Below, piece by piece: positions 48,813 through 59,402 of a DNA stretch of 64,000 nucleotides. Where the stretch lies: the NCBI GenBank assembly GCA_015501585.1, contig JADNRY010000009.1, forward strand, positions 744,001 through 808,000, read 5' to 3'. The position numbers and the translations under genes were made by a program. Under the pieces are notes generated by a model that had not been told where the DNA came from, made no database searches, and worked only from the letters and a program-made list of their open reading frames with translations. The stretch's first letter is position 1. Each line of letters opens with the position of its first letter. The stretch comes from Rhodocollybia butyracea. Taxonomy: Eukaryota; Basidiomycota; Agaricomycetes; Agaricales; Omphalotaceae.

Positions 48813-50264
48813 GCATTTCTCCTTGTAGGTAGAGTCTTACCCTTCGTTAATAGCACAATGTGCTTCTCTACCTGTTCTGTCGCCCCGGACATCCCACATT
48901 TTTCATCCCTTTGTGCCCATGACTCTTGCTTGCTCGACTCTGATACTTTGTTCGATTACCTTGTATATACTAGCTACCTCACCTCACTGGAAACTCCCGG
49001 GAAAGTTACCGAGCATCCTTGCGCATCTTCGCACAGGACACATACCACTGCAAAAACACGATGTTCAGGCGACGGCTTTTCCACTCGGAATGTCCAGTGC
49101 GCTGTGGTGTATCGAAAAGTGGGCCATTGCCACTTTGCTAACGAACTCATCTGCATCCACCACCTTTCCTTCGAGGAATTACAAGCGGGGTCTCACTGAG
49201 GGTACGAGGGATGGGCATTGTCGGGGTGCATGGGGTTTTCAAAACAAGATATGAGCCTGAGATGGTGCCGGCGAAGCTCGAGGTCAAAAATTGCATCCGT
49301 TTTGAAAGAAGTGGCGGACTACGAAATCAGTAAAGTGTTTGAGGTGTGGAGGGATCCAGTATCACGGAGAGATGAAGATACGACTGAGGCAGATGGTTCA
49401 ATGGCGAAAATTCTGCTGCAGTTGACCGGGAAGTCCCGAAACTCCCGAGAATAGCTTTCACGGAACTATCTGATTTGGTGGAATAAACCTTTGATCGATG
49501 ATGCTTCTGCAGGCTTCATCTGCTCTGGTGTAATCACTGCCGGGTTGAATGGTTTGTACTCCTATTGCTAAAAATGTCATTTTCACTGTTTCCTGCATAC
49601 ATCCCCTCTCACACACACCTGTAGATCTTCCTTATGGACCTCATTTTGAATTCGGCAACTGCGTTCTTCGGCCTGATTTTGAATTTCCCGGTAGCAGAGT
49701 TTTAGAGCAGACACGTGATGCGGTACTGTGCAATTCTCTACTCAGTACCGCCATCCGTGTTGCACACTGCCCAAGTGCTTTCTGTCCACACCCTCATACC
49801 TCAGACTGTGCTCGTCTTTGATACAAATAAATAAATACCTCGGCCTTCAGTGCCTGGGATCAGTCCCAAGACCAATCCACAGCTGCGAAATAATCACTCG
49901 CAATCAGGAGCGACTAACTTAGCTCCCCGACGCAGCATCCACAGCCTAAAATTCCGGCAAATGGCAAACTCAACCATCCAATGGTTAAGGCTTCATTCTG
50001 ACCGAAGGTATCAAGAGGTACTTAACCTTATAGCGTTGTTTCCTCGTTTTGGTATGAATTGCATGTGCCATCTTGCCCGATTCTCTTCAAACTGGAGAAA
50101 AGCATTCCTGGTGTGTCTAATTACATCCCTCACTGCTTAGATATCCAATATCCTGGTAAAAAAAAATTGGATTCTTATATAGACTACTGATGTATCAAGG
50201 ATGGCACTGGAACCTGGCTGCAATCGCCATGTGAAGTCACCTGCTGGATCATCATAGTATTACC
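48813..50264. other. Inter-copy spacer C to D, no intact gene
   Basis: Part of 48820-48990 is 3' flank homology. 49100-49500 matches 55840-56240 and 58850-59250 (GTTCGAGGTC-like word, CATCCGTTTTGA, GGCGGACTA, CTGCTGCAGT). On the minus strand these three spacers keep a short similar peptide (TSxxAxTxSxxxxVxKTP). No full gene seen. Confidence 0.5.
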
Positions 50265-50398
50265 ATTAGTCTCATTGAATACAGTGCTTGTTATTTATCC
50301 GTCGCCTAGCCCTCAGTGCGGGATACTCTATTTTCACCTCTCATTCCCCTCTCGAGCTTCCCAGACCCAAACACGCACACTCTCCGTACTAGCGTTCA
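50265..50398 (+). promoter_or_regulatory. Conserved 5'-proximal block of copy D
   Basis: TCTCATTGAATACAGTGCTTG, CCCTCAGTGCGGGATACTC, CTCGAGCTTCCCAG and an ACACGCACACTCTCC stretch before the ATG. The GCGCGC core of the other copies is changed to GTGCGG here. Confidence 0.55.
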
Positions 50399-51937
50399 AT
50401 GGCTTTTACCCGAGACACCTTGGTTCCTCGACTAGTTGTCGTGGATGATACAGATCCCACTATTCGGTATTCACCATCAAGTGCCTTTTCACTGGACACA
50501 ACAGGCAGTTTAAATGACTTAGGCTACGGTGGAAATGTCTTCAACCAGACCATCACTGGGACGACGGTAAATGCTTCGTTCAGCTATACATTCAATGGTG
50601 AGCAATTCCTCCTCTTACATGGCGCCTCCGATGGTGCTCGTTGAGTTGAAATTACTTGTTCATTATTGCGCAGGGACGTTTGTTCGTGCCATGGTCGCTG
50701 GAAGTATTGAAGGGCCCCAGGCATATGGCTGGAACTGCTCAGTGGACGGACATACTATTACTAGTTTCGTCGGTGGTGTGGACCCAAAACAGGTCACCAA
50801 TTATATTGCATGCGACTCGGCAAGGACTCTTGAACGTGGCAAGGCAGGACAACATACATTGAACGTCAATTTTTACTTCCCGGGTAATACCACGGGCCCG
50901 TCGCTGTGGCTTGATAGTATCCAGTATCAGCCATTGCCCTCTGACCCTCTTGATGATGTGACGCTCAGGATTGATAGTAGCGACCCTTCTGTCACATATG
51001 GTAATATGTCTGGAGGATGGACTTGGCAAGGGGATCAATCCAATGGTACACAAAAGACCAAGACAAGTATGGATTTTGCATTCAATGGTGTGTGTGCTCT
51101 TGATCTCTATGAAATGAGATAAAACCTGAAGAATTTTCTGCTCAAGGATCCTCTGTAACACTATACACTGTAGTCCTCAGCAGTCCATCGCTGTTTAATG
51201 CTAATAGAGCCTTCTACTCCCTGGACGGAAAGCCTACATTCTTTGACCTGCCCGGCAGTATGATAGCAGCCAGTATAGGAAATTACTCGGATATATACAA
51301 CTACCCTCTCTTCACTGTATCCAACCTCTCCATATCACCGCATGATATCGAAGTCGTCACTTCGTACAACTCTTCTACTTCTCCGCAGTACCTCGCCATC
51401 GACTATTTTCTAATAAAAACAAATCCCCTTAATTCGAGTTCTCCTGAAACAGCTGGCAACTCCTCATCCAGTGGTACTGGATCATCCTCTTCATCCTCTT
51501 CGACTCCAACTTCTACACCCAGTCACGGATTCAGTCACGGATCTAGCCACAAAAACATTGGCGATATAATAGGCGGGGCTGTCGCTGGAGTAGCCGGACT
51601 TGGAGCTCTTTTTCTTCTTCTTCTCTGGCTTGTCCGACGGCAGAAGGGACGTAAATACAGCGGTACGATGTTGACCCACACGGGAAGCAGTCCCAGTCAC
51701 CGCTTCCGTGTTACCCCCTTTGAGTATGTTTCTCAGCTTATACCCGCTGGGGCCTCGAAACACCGTGAAGCGTTGGCGGTCCAGGATGAACAGGACCACA
51801 GGAACGAGATTAGGGGCCCGATTAGGAGGAGCAAGATCAGGAGGAACGAGATTAGGCGGCACTTGGACAGTGGGGTGCGGATACCGTCGGCAGACGACGT
51901 GATTGTTGAGATCCCACCGACGTATACACAGGGTTGA
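50399..51937 (+). CDS. Copy D: two-module single-pass surface protein, 467 residues
   Basis: Intact. Exons 50399-50597, 50674-51087 and 51147-51937; exon phases match copy B. Module 1 has VVVDDTDPTIRYS, WNCSVDG and NYIACDSA; module 2 has SSDPSVTYG and DFAFNGSSVTLYTVV. The stalk is longer in Ser/Thr and contains a repeated HGFSHGSSH. The span (IIGGAVAGVAGLGALFLLLL) keeps GxxxG and is followed by RRQKGRKYSG. The tail lacks the middle third present in B and instead has a small expansion of an R-x-E/K-I-R repeat before the conserved HLDSGVRIPSADD. It ends EIPPTYTQG, keeping PPxY. A tail rearrangement of this kind is expected in fast-evolving paralogs. Function unknown. Confidence 0.84.
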
Positions 51938-52039
51938 AAAGCCCACATCTATTTGGATGAAACCCAGCTTCTTTTTCGTGAAGCGGTACTAATGATGTCA
52001 TTTCAGTCAACTGCTTTGTTAATAGCACGACTTGTATCT

Positions 52040-52260
52040 CACATCTTGTGCCAGCTCTGCCGCTTACAAGCTTCACTTTCCTTTATATACCCATCACTCT
52101 TGCTCGCTCTACTCCAATCCTTTGTGCGATAATCTTTTACATGCCATGCTGGGCACATGATATCATTCACTTAATTGTACCTGTATGCGTTGCCTTCGTA
52201 AGTTCAGCTTTGACATTGTGTGAATATATCTAGCGCGCGCTCGATTGATTAAACTTTCAG
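52040..52260 (+). repeat. 3' flank repeat of the array unit (after D)
   Basis: Contains the CCATCACTCTTGCTCGCTC-like segment and GTTCAGCTTTGACATTGTGT followed by GAATATATCTAGCGCGCGC at 52222-52240. Homology continues to about 52370 (GACATCACTCTACGATGACT, then TGTAGCACTACTGACGCG). Confidence 0.65.
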
Positions 52261-52689
52261 TCATGTTCTGTGGTCTTTGCGATGAAAAGGACATCACTCT
52301 ACGATGACTCGAGGAATATATACTCCGCTCAACCTGTAGCACTACTGACGCGATTCACGCGAGCCATAAAATTCCCTTCCCGAATCTACATCGAAGCATA
52401 CACCTATGGTACAAAAGAACGTCGTCCTACGGCAAAGAGTCGACTGTAGGATCGAGATGTAGTAAAATGCGAAAGAAATGAAGCTTAAAGATGCGGATAG
52501 AGGAGACGGGTGTCTGCTGGCTATAGGAGATCCGTTTGGAGCAATAACGCATACGAATATTCGGGTTGTGCATAATGCGTCAATCATGAACGCTATCGGT
52601 GCATCTATGATCTAAGTTGCAGCTGGGTATTCTTCACAGAGACGTGGAAACGGATAGCTTCTATGACTGAAGTAAAGGACGGAGGGCTA

Positions 52690-52935
52690 CATGCGGTGGC
52701 TTTTGCTGGATATCAAGGTGAAGGAGCAGAGCGAAGAAAATTAGCCAGGTGAGTGATCATTAACATTTGTCGTCGTCGTACCTTGTTAAATAATGTGTGT
52801 AACAGAGGACGGAAAATCTACGAGCTCCATGTATATGACTAGTCCCTCAACTGATCAAAATTCAAACCATTCGCGGGGCAGACGTTCTGGACCCCGACAC
52901 GACTCTGGCTGTTGTAACGAGGGAGCAACTCTACA
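52690..52935 (+). repeat. Duplicated gene fragment of unknown origin (copy 1)
   Basis: Matches 55390-55690. Both hold TTTTGCTGG-TATCAAG, GAAGGAGC, GAAAATTAGCCAGGTGAG (a good splice donor), then an exon-like piece with IxTIR, VLD and DTTLAV. Not part of the surface-protein genes; parent gene not recognised. Confidence 0.5.
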
Positions 52936-52950
52936 ACCCTTGCCATCGCT

Positions 52951-53230
52951 AGTATGATAGCAACCAGTACAGGAAATCCCTCGAATATATTCAACTACCG
53001 TCTCTCCACCGTATCGAACCTCCATGCCACCGCATGATATCGAAGTCGCCGCATCGTCCAAATCTTTTACTTCTCGCCAGTGGTAACCTTGCCATCAACT
53101 ATTTTCTAGTAAAAACAAATCCCCATATTCTCTCGAAACATCTGGCAACCCCTTGTCCAGTGACAATGGATCCTCTCCCTCTTCTTTGAATTCTTTGTGC
53201 CCATGACTCTTGTTTGCTCTGCTCTGATCC
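52951..53230 (+). pseudogene. Remnant of a family exon 3
   Basis: A degraded piece of exon 3 without exons 1-2. It starts inside the GSMIATSTGN segment and retains fragments of YPLFTVSNL, HDIEVA and DYFLIKTNP, with frameshifts and stops. Near 53190 it jumps from the Ser-rich stalk to the 3' flank word TGTGCCCATGACTCTTG, so the membrane span and tail are deleted. Copy C also has a deletion that joins coding sequence to 3' flank. Confidence 0.75.
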
Positions 53231-53845
53231 TTTGTTCGATTACCGATTCCTGAATGCTACCCATCAGACACGGACCATAATATATCTCATCATTATGGAC
53301 AGTATATATTTCTCTAGAGATATCCCTACCATATGCTACCGTGCAGAGGCGAATAAACAGCATCGATGATTTTTTTTGCATCTGTATCGTAGCTTCGAGG
53401 ACTCGAGGTCTGTTTACACTTTCTCACTTGGGACTCGCGTCTCATACCCAAGCATTTTTGGCAAACCCCGACTCTGTCAAACATCAAGGACATGGGCCTA
53501 TTCTGGGCTATATCTGACGATATACAGCCGTTTCAACAGATAATGTCCACTCGTGAGATTGAGTCTTTCAAGGAAAGAAGATATGCAAGAAAGTTGCTTG
53601 ACGATGACTATAGCAGTCGGGTCGGGTCAACAGAGAGGGGGGAATGCTGTTCGTTGAGCAGACCTACTGAGATCAATATCTTGCACACAAAACTATGCAC
53701 ACAGCGCTGTACTTGAAATGATTGGAATGATCACGAACTACATTGAGCTACACGCGTTAAGCATACTGGCTAGGGGCATAGTATCGAATAGTGGCATATA
53801 AGTATTGGATAAAGGACAAAGGCTCAATGCTCAGAGCTTATTAGC
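53231..53845. other. Intergenic, no gene supported
   Basis: A plus ORF at 53492-53716 has no motif or splice support. Nothing else seen. Confidence 0.4.
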
Positions 53846-54824
53846 CTAATCGATATTTCTTGTATCATCGTTTCTCCTCCCCGGCGAGGCGTCTCCTTCG
53901 TGGCCGAGTGTGTCTTTTGGCGAGTGTGTCTCTTCCGAGTGCGTCTCCGGCGAGTGCGCCTGCTGCCTCAGCGGGTAATCCTTCTCAAACAACTTTTGAA
54001 AGTCCGCCCGTTGTGTGCTTGCTTTGGCTGGCTCCGATGCTAACCTTCTCCTAGGATCGCCCACAAAATTTTCCACCACGGTCCAAGTACCGTCATTGTT
54101 GCGTTTGCTAATGTTACAATACCACTTCATCCCATTTTCCCTCGATTTGTCCCCTTTTGTTTTTGTGTGCTTGACTAACAAAACGTATATAAGGAACGCA
54201 AGGAAATTCGGATCCGGGAGCAAGTACTCACTACCTCGTGTTAGCCACCCAGTGCATCGCAGCGGCCAGCAGTCTTCGGACAATCCTTCGACCTCGAAGT
54301 AAAACCACTTATCTTTATCATCCAACAGTATAGGATAATTGCTGAATTCTATATTCAAACCACGCAAGCCTATTTCACCACCGATTATTGTGGAGATAGC
54401 GGAGCGTTTGAGAGCCTTCTTGTTAGCAACCGGGATGCCCGTTCCACCAACAAAGGTTGCCTTGGCCTGGCAAGATGTGGGTATTAGGTATAGTAGGATT
54501 AACCCAATAAACACTTACGCGTGTGAGCTTGACACGTTTCTAGAAAGATGTGGGGGTTAGGAATAGTACGATTAGCCCAGTAAACACTTACTACATCTGC
54601 CAGGCTCGTCGATTTTTTTTCATCAGGCTCACGGAGACGTTTCTGGCAAGATGTGGGTATTGAGTATAGTGGCACAGAGTGGTCACTTACATTGCCTTTC
54701 TCAGTCAACGATGATCCTGCAGCTGATGATTCGCCTGGCCCGGAACTGGCCCCGGAACTGGTATGGGGCACACAGCTAGGATGGAGCAAGTGATGATGGT
54801 AAAAAGAAGAAGAATTGAGCGCAT
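53846..54824 (-). CDS. Small secreted-type protein with duplicated introns; exon 1 frame problem
   Basis: Start at 54824 gives a strong signal peptide (MRSILLLFTIITCSILAVC) and then VPGPVPG. Downstream, three short introns separate exons giving KRLREPDEKKSTSLAD, KRVKLTR, and a larger exon AKATFVGGTGIPVANKKALK ... WFYFEVEGLSEDCWPLRC. A further intron precedes a C-terminal exon with WTVVENFVGDPRRR and a Glu/His/Ser-rich tail (HSPETHSEETHSPKD). The signal-peptide frame ends at TGA before the first donor, while the neighbouring frame (SSAAGSSLTEKGN) reaches it, so there is a one-base shift or an unrecognised start. Family unknown. It sits inside the paralog array but is unrelated to it. Confidence 0.55.
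54467..54691 (-). repeat. Three near-identical introns in one gene
   Basis: Introns at about 54467-54521, 54540-54595 and 54642-54691 share GTAAGTG...CACATCTTGCCAG or CACATCTTTCTAG and, for two of them, a common TTTA-TGGG-TAATC...ACTAT core. The next exon begins AAACGT after two of them. Explained by tandem duplication of an intron-exon unit or by introner-like insertion. Confidence 0.7.
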
Positions 54825-55389
54825 TTTTGAGAGTTGGATTGCACAAGGTAAGCGATGCAGATTGACCAGCAATCTGTATTCGAGTGGGAGACTGTGGGGG
54901 ACTGAGCCGGCAGATCTACCATTTCCATCTGCAGGTTGGCTGTTAAAAGGACCTTGTGAAGACAACAGAGACCAATTGCGCCTGTTTGCGCGAATTACGT
55001 CCAACCACGTCCAACCACCCTCCCTTGGCACAACCTTGGCACCTTTCCCGACACCTTTTCACAGCTTTTTCACCTGCCAACTCCAAGTGTAGGCCTGTGT
55101 ATAGGCAGTGTACAGAACGGATAATAGCAAATGATCAGAGGGTGATTTGTGATTTCAAAGATACTTATGTCGTCGTGAAGCGTCGTGACCAGTGGTGACC
55201 CTTCATGCCAATCTCCCAACGTAGCGTCAAGAGGCAGTAAGAGGCTGAGTGTGATTATCCTCCTTGCTACACCAGTCAAAGCCAATTACACTGACTCAGT
55301 GACTGCACCCTTTGGGAGAAGGACATTGGGTTGACGCATACACGCAACATGATTACGGCATAAAAGTACAAATGGACGGAGTGTTGCCT
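54825..55389. other. Intergenic, no gene seen
   Basis: 5' side of the small secreted-type gene; short ORFs only. Confidence 0.4.
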
Positions 55390-55690
55390 AGTGTTGCGCT
55401 TGTTTTGCTGGCTATCAAGATGAAGGAGCGGAATGAAGAAAATTTAGCCAGGTGAGCGATTTACGGGCCTTCACGGTATTATGACTATACCTCAAGCAGA
55501 ATCTCAGCTGATTGAGATTGAAACCATTCGCGAGGAAGGCGTTCTGGATGGCAGGGAAGCGAGGGGAGAAGTGCCGAGGAGCCGGGCTGCCCGGCGTTAC
55601 ACACCCAGGGAGCCAGGGAGCCCTGCGCGTAGCGCCCTGACCTATCCTGACACGACTCTGGCTGTTGCAATAGGCAGAACTGGATCTGAC
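55390..55690 (+). repeat. Duplicated gene fragment of unknown origin (copy 2)
   Basis: Counterpart of 52690-52935. Includes LAIKMKERNEENLAR before a GTGAGC donor and QLIEIETIREEGVLD ... YPDTTLAVAI after it. Compared with copy 1 it carries about 100 extra GC-rich bases (55547-55645), so one copy has an insertion or the other a deletion. Parent gene not recognised. Confidence 0.5.
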
Positions 55691-56465
55691 TGGATCAGCA
55701 TTGGATAGATAGAGTGGCTTCTGCATGCTGCGGACCGCGGTGGCCGCATTTTCGGCAGCGCTAAACCGGTTTCTTTTGCCTTCCGCTCGTATTCATGATG
55801 ACTTCACAAGAGCAGCACTGAGCCGGCGTAAACCTCTTGATTGTACGGAAGAGAACCGATGTGTCCTCGATAATCAGAGTTTCGGTAAGTTCTTCAGTTT
55901 TATGGGACATTGCCGCTTTGCTGGTATGTAATACATGCCTTTTCAGTGCCCAATTCGGCTCAGGAATTGTAAGCGGCAGGGTTCGAGGTCGAGACAAGAT
56001 ATGAGCGATTGAGCCCGAAGTGTCGGCGAGGTTCGAGGTCAAAATTCGCATCCGTTTTGAGGGACCGTCATCAAGTGGTGGACTAGGAAATCGACGAGGT
56101 GTCTGAGGTGGAGAGGGATCGAGTGTAATACGAGATGAGGATGCAACTGGGACACGATGGTTCTATGGTGCTGCAGTTGACTTGTAAGTCCTTAACCTCT
56201 CGAGAATGGCTTTCACTGGACTTGTCTGATTTAGGATGAATGAACGATGCTTCTGAAGACTTCATCTGCTCTAGTGTAATCACTGCATACTGGAACAGTG
56301 TTATTCCTGCCGATTCTTTCAAACCGGAGGAAAACCTTCGCCTTGTATCTAACTACCTTCTCCACTACTTAAATATTTTGGTAGATCAAGGACTACTGAT
56401 GTATCAAGGGCTCCCGGATGACTGTAATTGCTACGGGAAGTCATCGAATGGATCATCATAGTATC
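55691..56465. repeat. Inter-copy spacer before E, shared with spacers before D and F
   Basis: GGTAAGTTCTTCAGTT near 55884, the GGTTCGAGGTC word (twice), CATCCGTTTTGAGGGAC, GTGGTGGACTAGGAAATCGA and GAATGGCTTTCACTGGAC recur before D and F. No intact ORF. Likely a decayed companion segment of the duplication unit. Confidence 0.55.
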
Positions 56466-56612
56466 GCTGTTGGTCTCATTGGATGCGATGTTTATTACCT
56501 ATCCTGTCACTGTGCGCTCAGCGCGCGCGCTGCTCTGTTTTCATCTCTCATCCCCCCCCCCCTCCTCGAACTTCCCAGTCCCAAACACGCACATTCCCCT
56601 GGCCAGCGCTCA
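56466..56612 (+). promoter_or_regulatory. Conserved 5'-proximal block of copy E
   Basis: TCATTGGATGCGATGTTTATT, CTCAGCGCGCGCGCTGCTC, a C-run, CTCGAACTTCCCAG and ACACGCACATTCCCC before the ATG. Confidence 0.6.
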
Positions 56613-58047
56613 ATGACTGCTACCCCAGACTTTGCCGTTCCTCGACTAGTTGTCGTGGATGATACAGATCCCAACATTCGGTATTCGCCCTCAAGTGCCT
56701 TTTCACTGGACACAAAGGGGAGCTTAAATGGCGTGGGTTGGGGTGGGGACGTCTTTAATCAAACGATCACCGGGACGACGGTAAATGCTTCTTTAAGCTA
56801 TACGTTCAATGGTGAGCAATTCTTCCGTCTATCTTTCGCCTCTGATGCTCATTGAGATTACTTATTCGTCATGGCGTAGGGACATTTGTTCGTGCCATGG
56901 TCGCTGCAGAAGGGGAAATTGAGTGGAATTGCTCGGTGGATGGACGTAATATTGGGACTGTCCTCACCCAGTTCGTGGACCAGGTTACCAATTTTATTGC
57001 ATGCGACTCGGCAGGGACTCTTGAAGGCACGACAGGCCCACATACGCTGGACGTCAATTTTTACTTTCTGCCTAATACCAGTACCTCGGGCTGGCTAGAT
57101 AGCATCCAATATCAGCCATTGCCCTCTGACCCTCTCGACTCTGTGACGCTCAGGATTCATAACAGCGATCCTTCCGTCAGATATAGTAATAGCTCTGAAG
57201 ACTGGATTTGGCAAGGAGGGCAAGCCAATGCTACACACAGCAATGGGGCAAGTGTGGACTTTGCATTCAATGGTGTGTGCTCTGGATCCCCACGAGATGG
57301 AATCAAATTTAAACAAATTTTTTCGTTCAAGGATCCTCCGTAGCACTATATACCATAGTCCTAAGCAACAGTGGACCAATGCAATTCGATGCTAATAAAG
57401 CCTTCTACCTCCTTGACGGAAATTCAAACTCTACATCCTTTGACCTCCCCGCCAGTATGAAAGCAAACAATACAGGAAATTACACGGATATACTAAACTA
57501 TCCTCTCTTCACCGTACCCAACCTTTCCACATCACCGCATGATATCAAAGTCGGCACCGCGTACAACACTTCTGATCTCCCCCAATACCTTGCCATCGAC
57601 TATTTTCTAATAAAAACTCATCCCCATGTTTCGAGTTCCCTCGAAACATCCGGCAACTCTTCGTCCAGTGACAATGGATCCGGTCACAAAAATATTGGCG
57701 CTATAATAGGCGGTACCTTCGCTGGAGTAGCCGGGCTCTCAGCTCTTTTCCTTATCCTCTGGTTTGTCCGACGGCGGAAGGAAGGCAAATACATGATGTT
57801 GAATCCAACGGGAAGTAGTCCAGGTTACTACCGTTCCACTGGTGGGGAGGATGCCACCCTGGAAATCACCCCCTTCGAATATGATTCTCAGGTTGTCACC
57901 ACTGACACCGCCTCGAAACAAGTGTTGGCGCTCCAGGATGAGCAGAACCAGAGGAACGAGATTAGGCAACACTTGGACAGTGGGGTGCGAATACCGTCGG
58001 CAGATGATGCGATTGAGGATGTCCCGCCGACGTACACAGAAGATTGA
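56613..58047 (+). CDS. Copy E: two-module single-pass surface protein, 435 residues
   Basis: Intact and the shortest of the set. Exons 56613-56811, 56880-57272 and 57332-58047. Module 1: VVVDDTDPNIRYS, YTFNGTFVRAMVA, WNCSVDGRNIG, NFIACDSAGTLEGTTGPH. Module 2: NSDPSVRYSNSS, DFAFNGSSVALYTIV, FYLLDGNSNSTSFDLPAS. The Ser stalk is short. The span (IIGGTFAGVAGLSALFLIL) keeps GxxxG, followed by RRRKEGKY. The tail lacks most of the middle region of copy B but keeps EQNQRNEIRQHLDSGVR, PSADD and DVPPTYTED, so PPxY is retained. Strong retention of both tail blocks despite stalk and mid-tail loss argues that they are functional. Confidence 0.84.
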
Positions 58048-58179
58048 AAGTTACGCGTCTAGACCACTTTTTTATTCTTGGGAAGGGAAAAAATCCATGT
58101 CATTTCAGTCCGCTGCGAGGCGTATTGCTTGACGTAGGGCTTGCATTATTTTTATGTTTATGGTGATTAACGACGAGTG

Positions 58180-58640
58180 CTAGTGTTGTATTGGACATTC
58201 CCGTGGTGCCGTGCTCATTAGCTAACGTCCCTAGTACTTACGGTGAAGAGTGTACGTGTTTGTTGTTCCTTTCAGAGCGTTGCTGCAGTTTGAAGGGCTG
58301 AACCCGTGTGGGAATGGCTTTGTTGTATGGCTGGAGGGGGGCACCTTATACCTGACTGAGTTCTCTTTTCATAATCACATTCTTGGCTTAATCATTTTGG
58401 TATCGCATATTTATTTGCATCTATCTTTATAGGTATAGTCTTAATACCACGATGTGGTTATCTTACATGCGCGCTCTGGATACCACACATGCTTCACTTT
58501 CTTTCCTGTGTACCCATGACTCTTGCTTGCTCGAGATTACCTTGTGTATACCACATACTACCTCACACGTCATTTAACTTTTGCATCGTAAGTTCAGCTT
58601 TGACATTGTGCGAATGTACCTAGCGCGCGCTTGATTTCTT
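58180..58640 (+). repeat. 3' flank repeat of the array unit (after E)
   Basis: TGTTGTATTGGACATTCCCG, CGTTGCTGCAGTTTGAAGGG and GTTCAGCTTTGACATTGTGC with TAGCGCGCGC at 58621-58630. Followed by GATCACTCTACGAGGGCTCA, also after D and F. Confidence 0.65.
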
Positions 58641-58799
58641 GCACTCTTTGCGAAGAGATCACTCTACGAGGGCTCAAGGTCTATGAGCTAGAAATTTGTA
58701 GCGCTATAATGCAACTCATGCAGGCCATCAACTCCGCTTCCCTAATCTGTCTCGAAACCTACACCTCGATACTGATGGAAGAGCCACGTCCTGCACAGA

Positions 58800-59270
58800 C
58801 TGAGCTGGGTAAATCTCTTGGTTATGCCGAAGGGCATCAATGTGTCTACGAACACAATTCCAGGTCATGGTAAGCTCTTCAGTTCTATAGGCCTTTGCTG
58901 CTCTGCTGGTGTACCCATCTGCATCCATGTTACCTTCCCAGTGACTGATTATTGCAAGCAACGTTCGACTGTGGGTACGAGGGATAGATGTGTATGGCGT
59001 TTTTGAGACAATATCTGAGCTCGAGGTTGTACTGGCGATGTTCGAGGTCCAAACTCTCATCTGTTTTGAGGGACTATCATCAAGTGGCGGACTAGGAAAT
59101 CGACGAGATGGGAGGGATCGAGTGTCACACGAGGTAAGGATGCAACTGGGACAAGAGATGAGGATGTGACCGGAATGCGAGATGAGGATGCAACTGGGAC
59201 ACGATGGTTCGATGATGAAAGTTCTGCTGCAGCTGGCCTGTAAATCCTGAAGATCTGATCACCATATCAC
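58800..59270. repeat. Inter-copy spacer before F with a small minisatellite
   Basis: Shares GGTAAGCTCTTCAGTT, GTACGAGGGAT, GTTCGAGGTC and GGCGGACTAGGAAATCGACG with the spacers before D and E. At 59130-59202 a GAGATGAGGATG-AACTGGGAC-like unit occurs about three times in a row. No gene. Confidence 0.55.
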
Positions 59271-59274
59271 CATT

Positions 59275-59402
59275 GGTCTCATTGGATACGGTGTTAGTTA
59301 TTTATTCCGTCCCCCAGCACTTAGCGCGCGCCACTCTGTTTTTACCTCTCTTCCTCTCTCGAGCTTCCCAGCCCAAAACACGGACGTTCCGGATAGCACT
59401 CA
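59275..59402 (+). promoter_or_regulatory. Conserved 5'-proximal block of copy F
   Basis: TCTCATTGGATACGGTGTTAG, CACTTAGCGCGCGCCACTC, CTCGAGCTTCCCAG and an AACACGGACGTTCC stretch before the ATG. Confidence 0.6.

Noticed and set aside
55978..56000. GGTTCGAGGTC word resembling a tRNA B box
   Set aside because: It recurs in spacers before D, E and F without an A box or cloverleaf; it is part of the duplicated spacer, not a tRNA.
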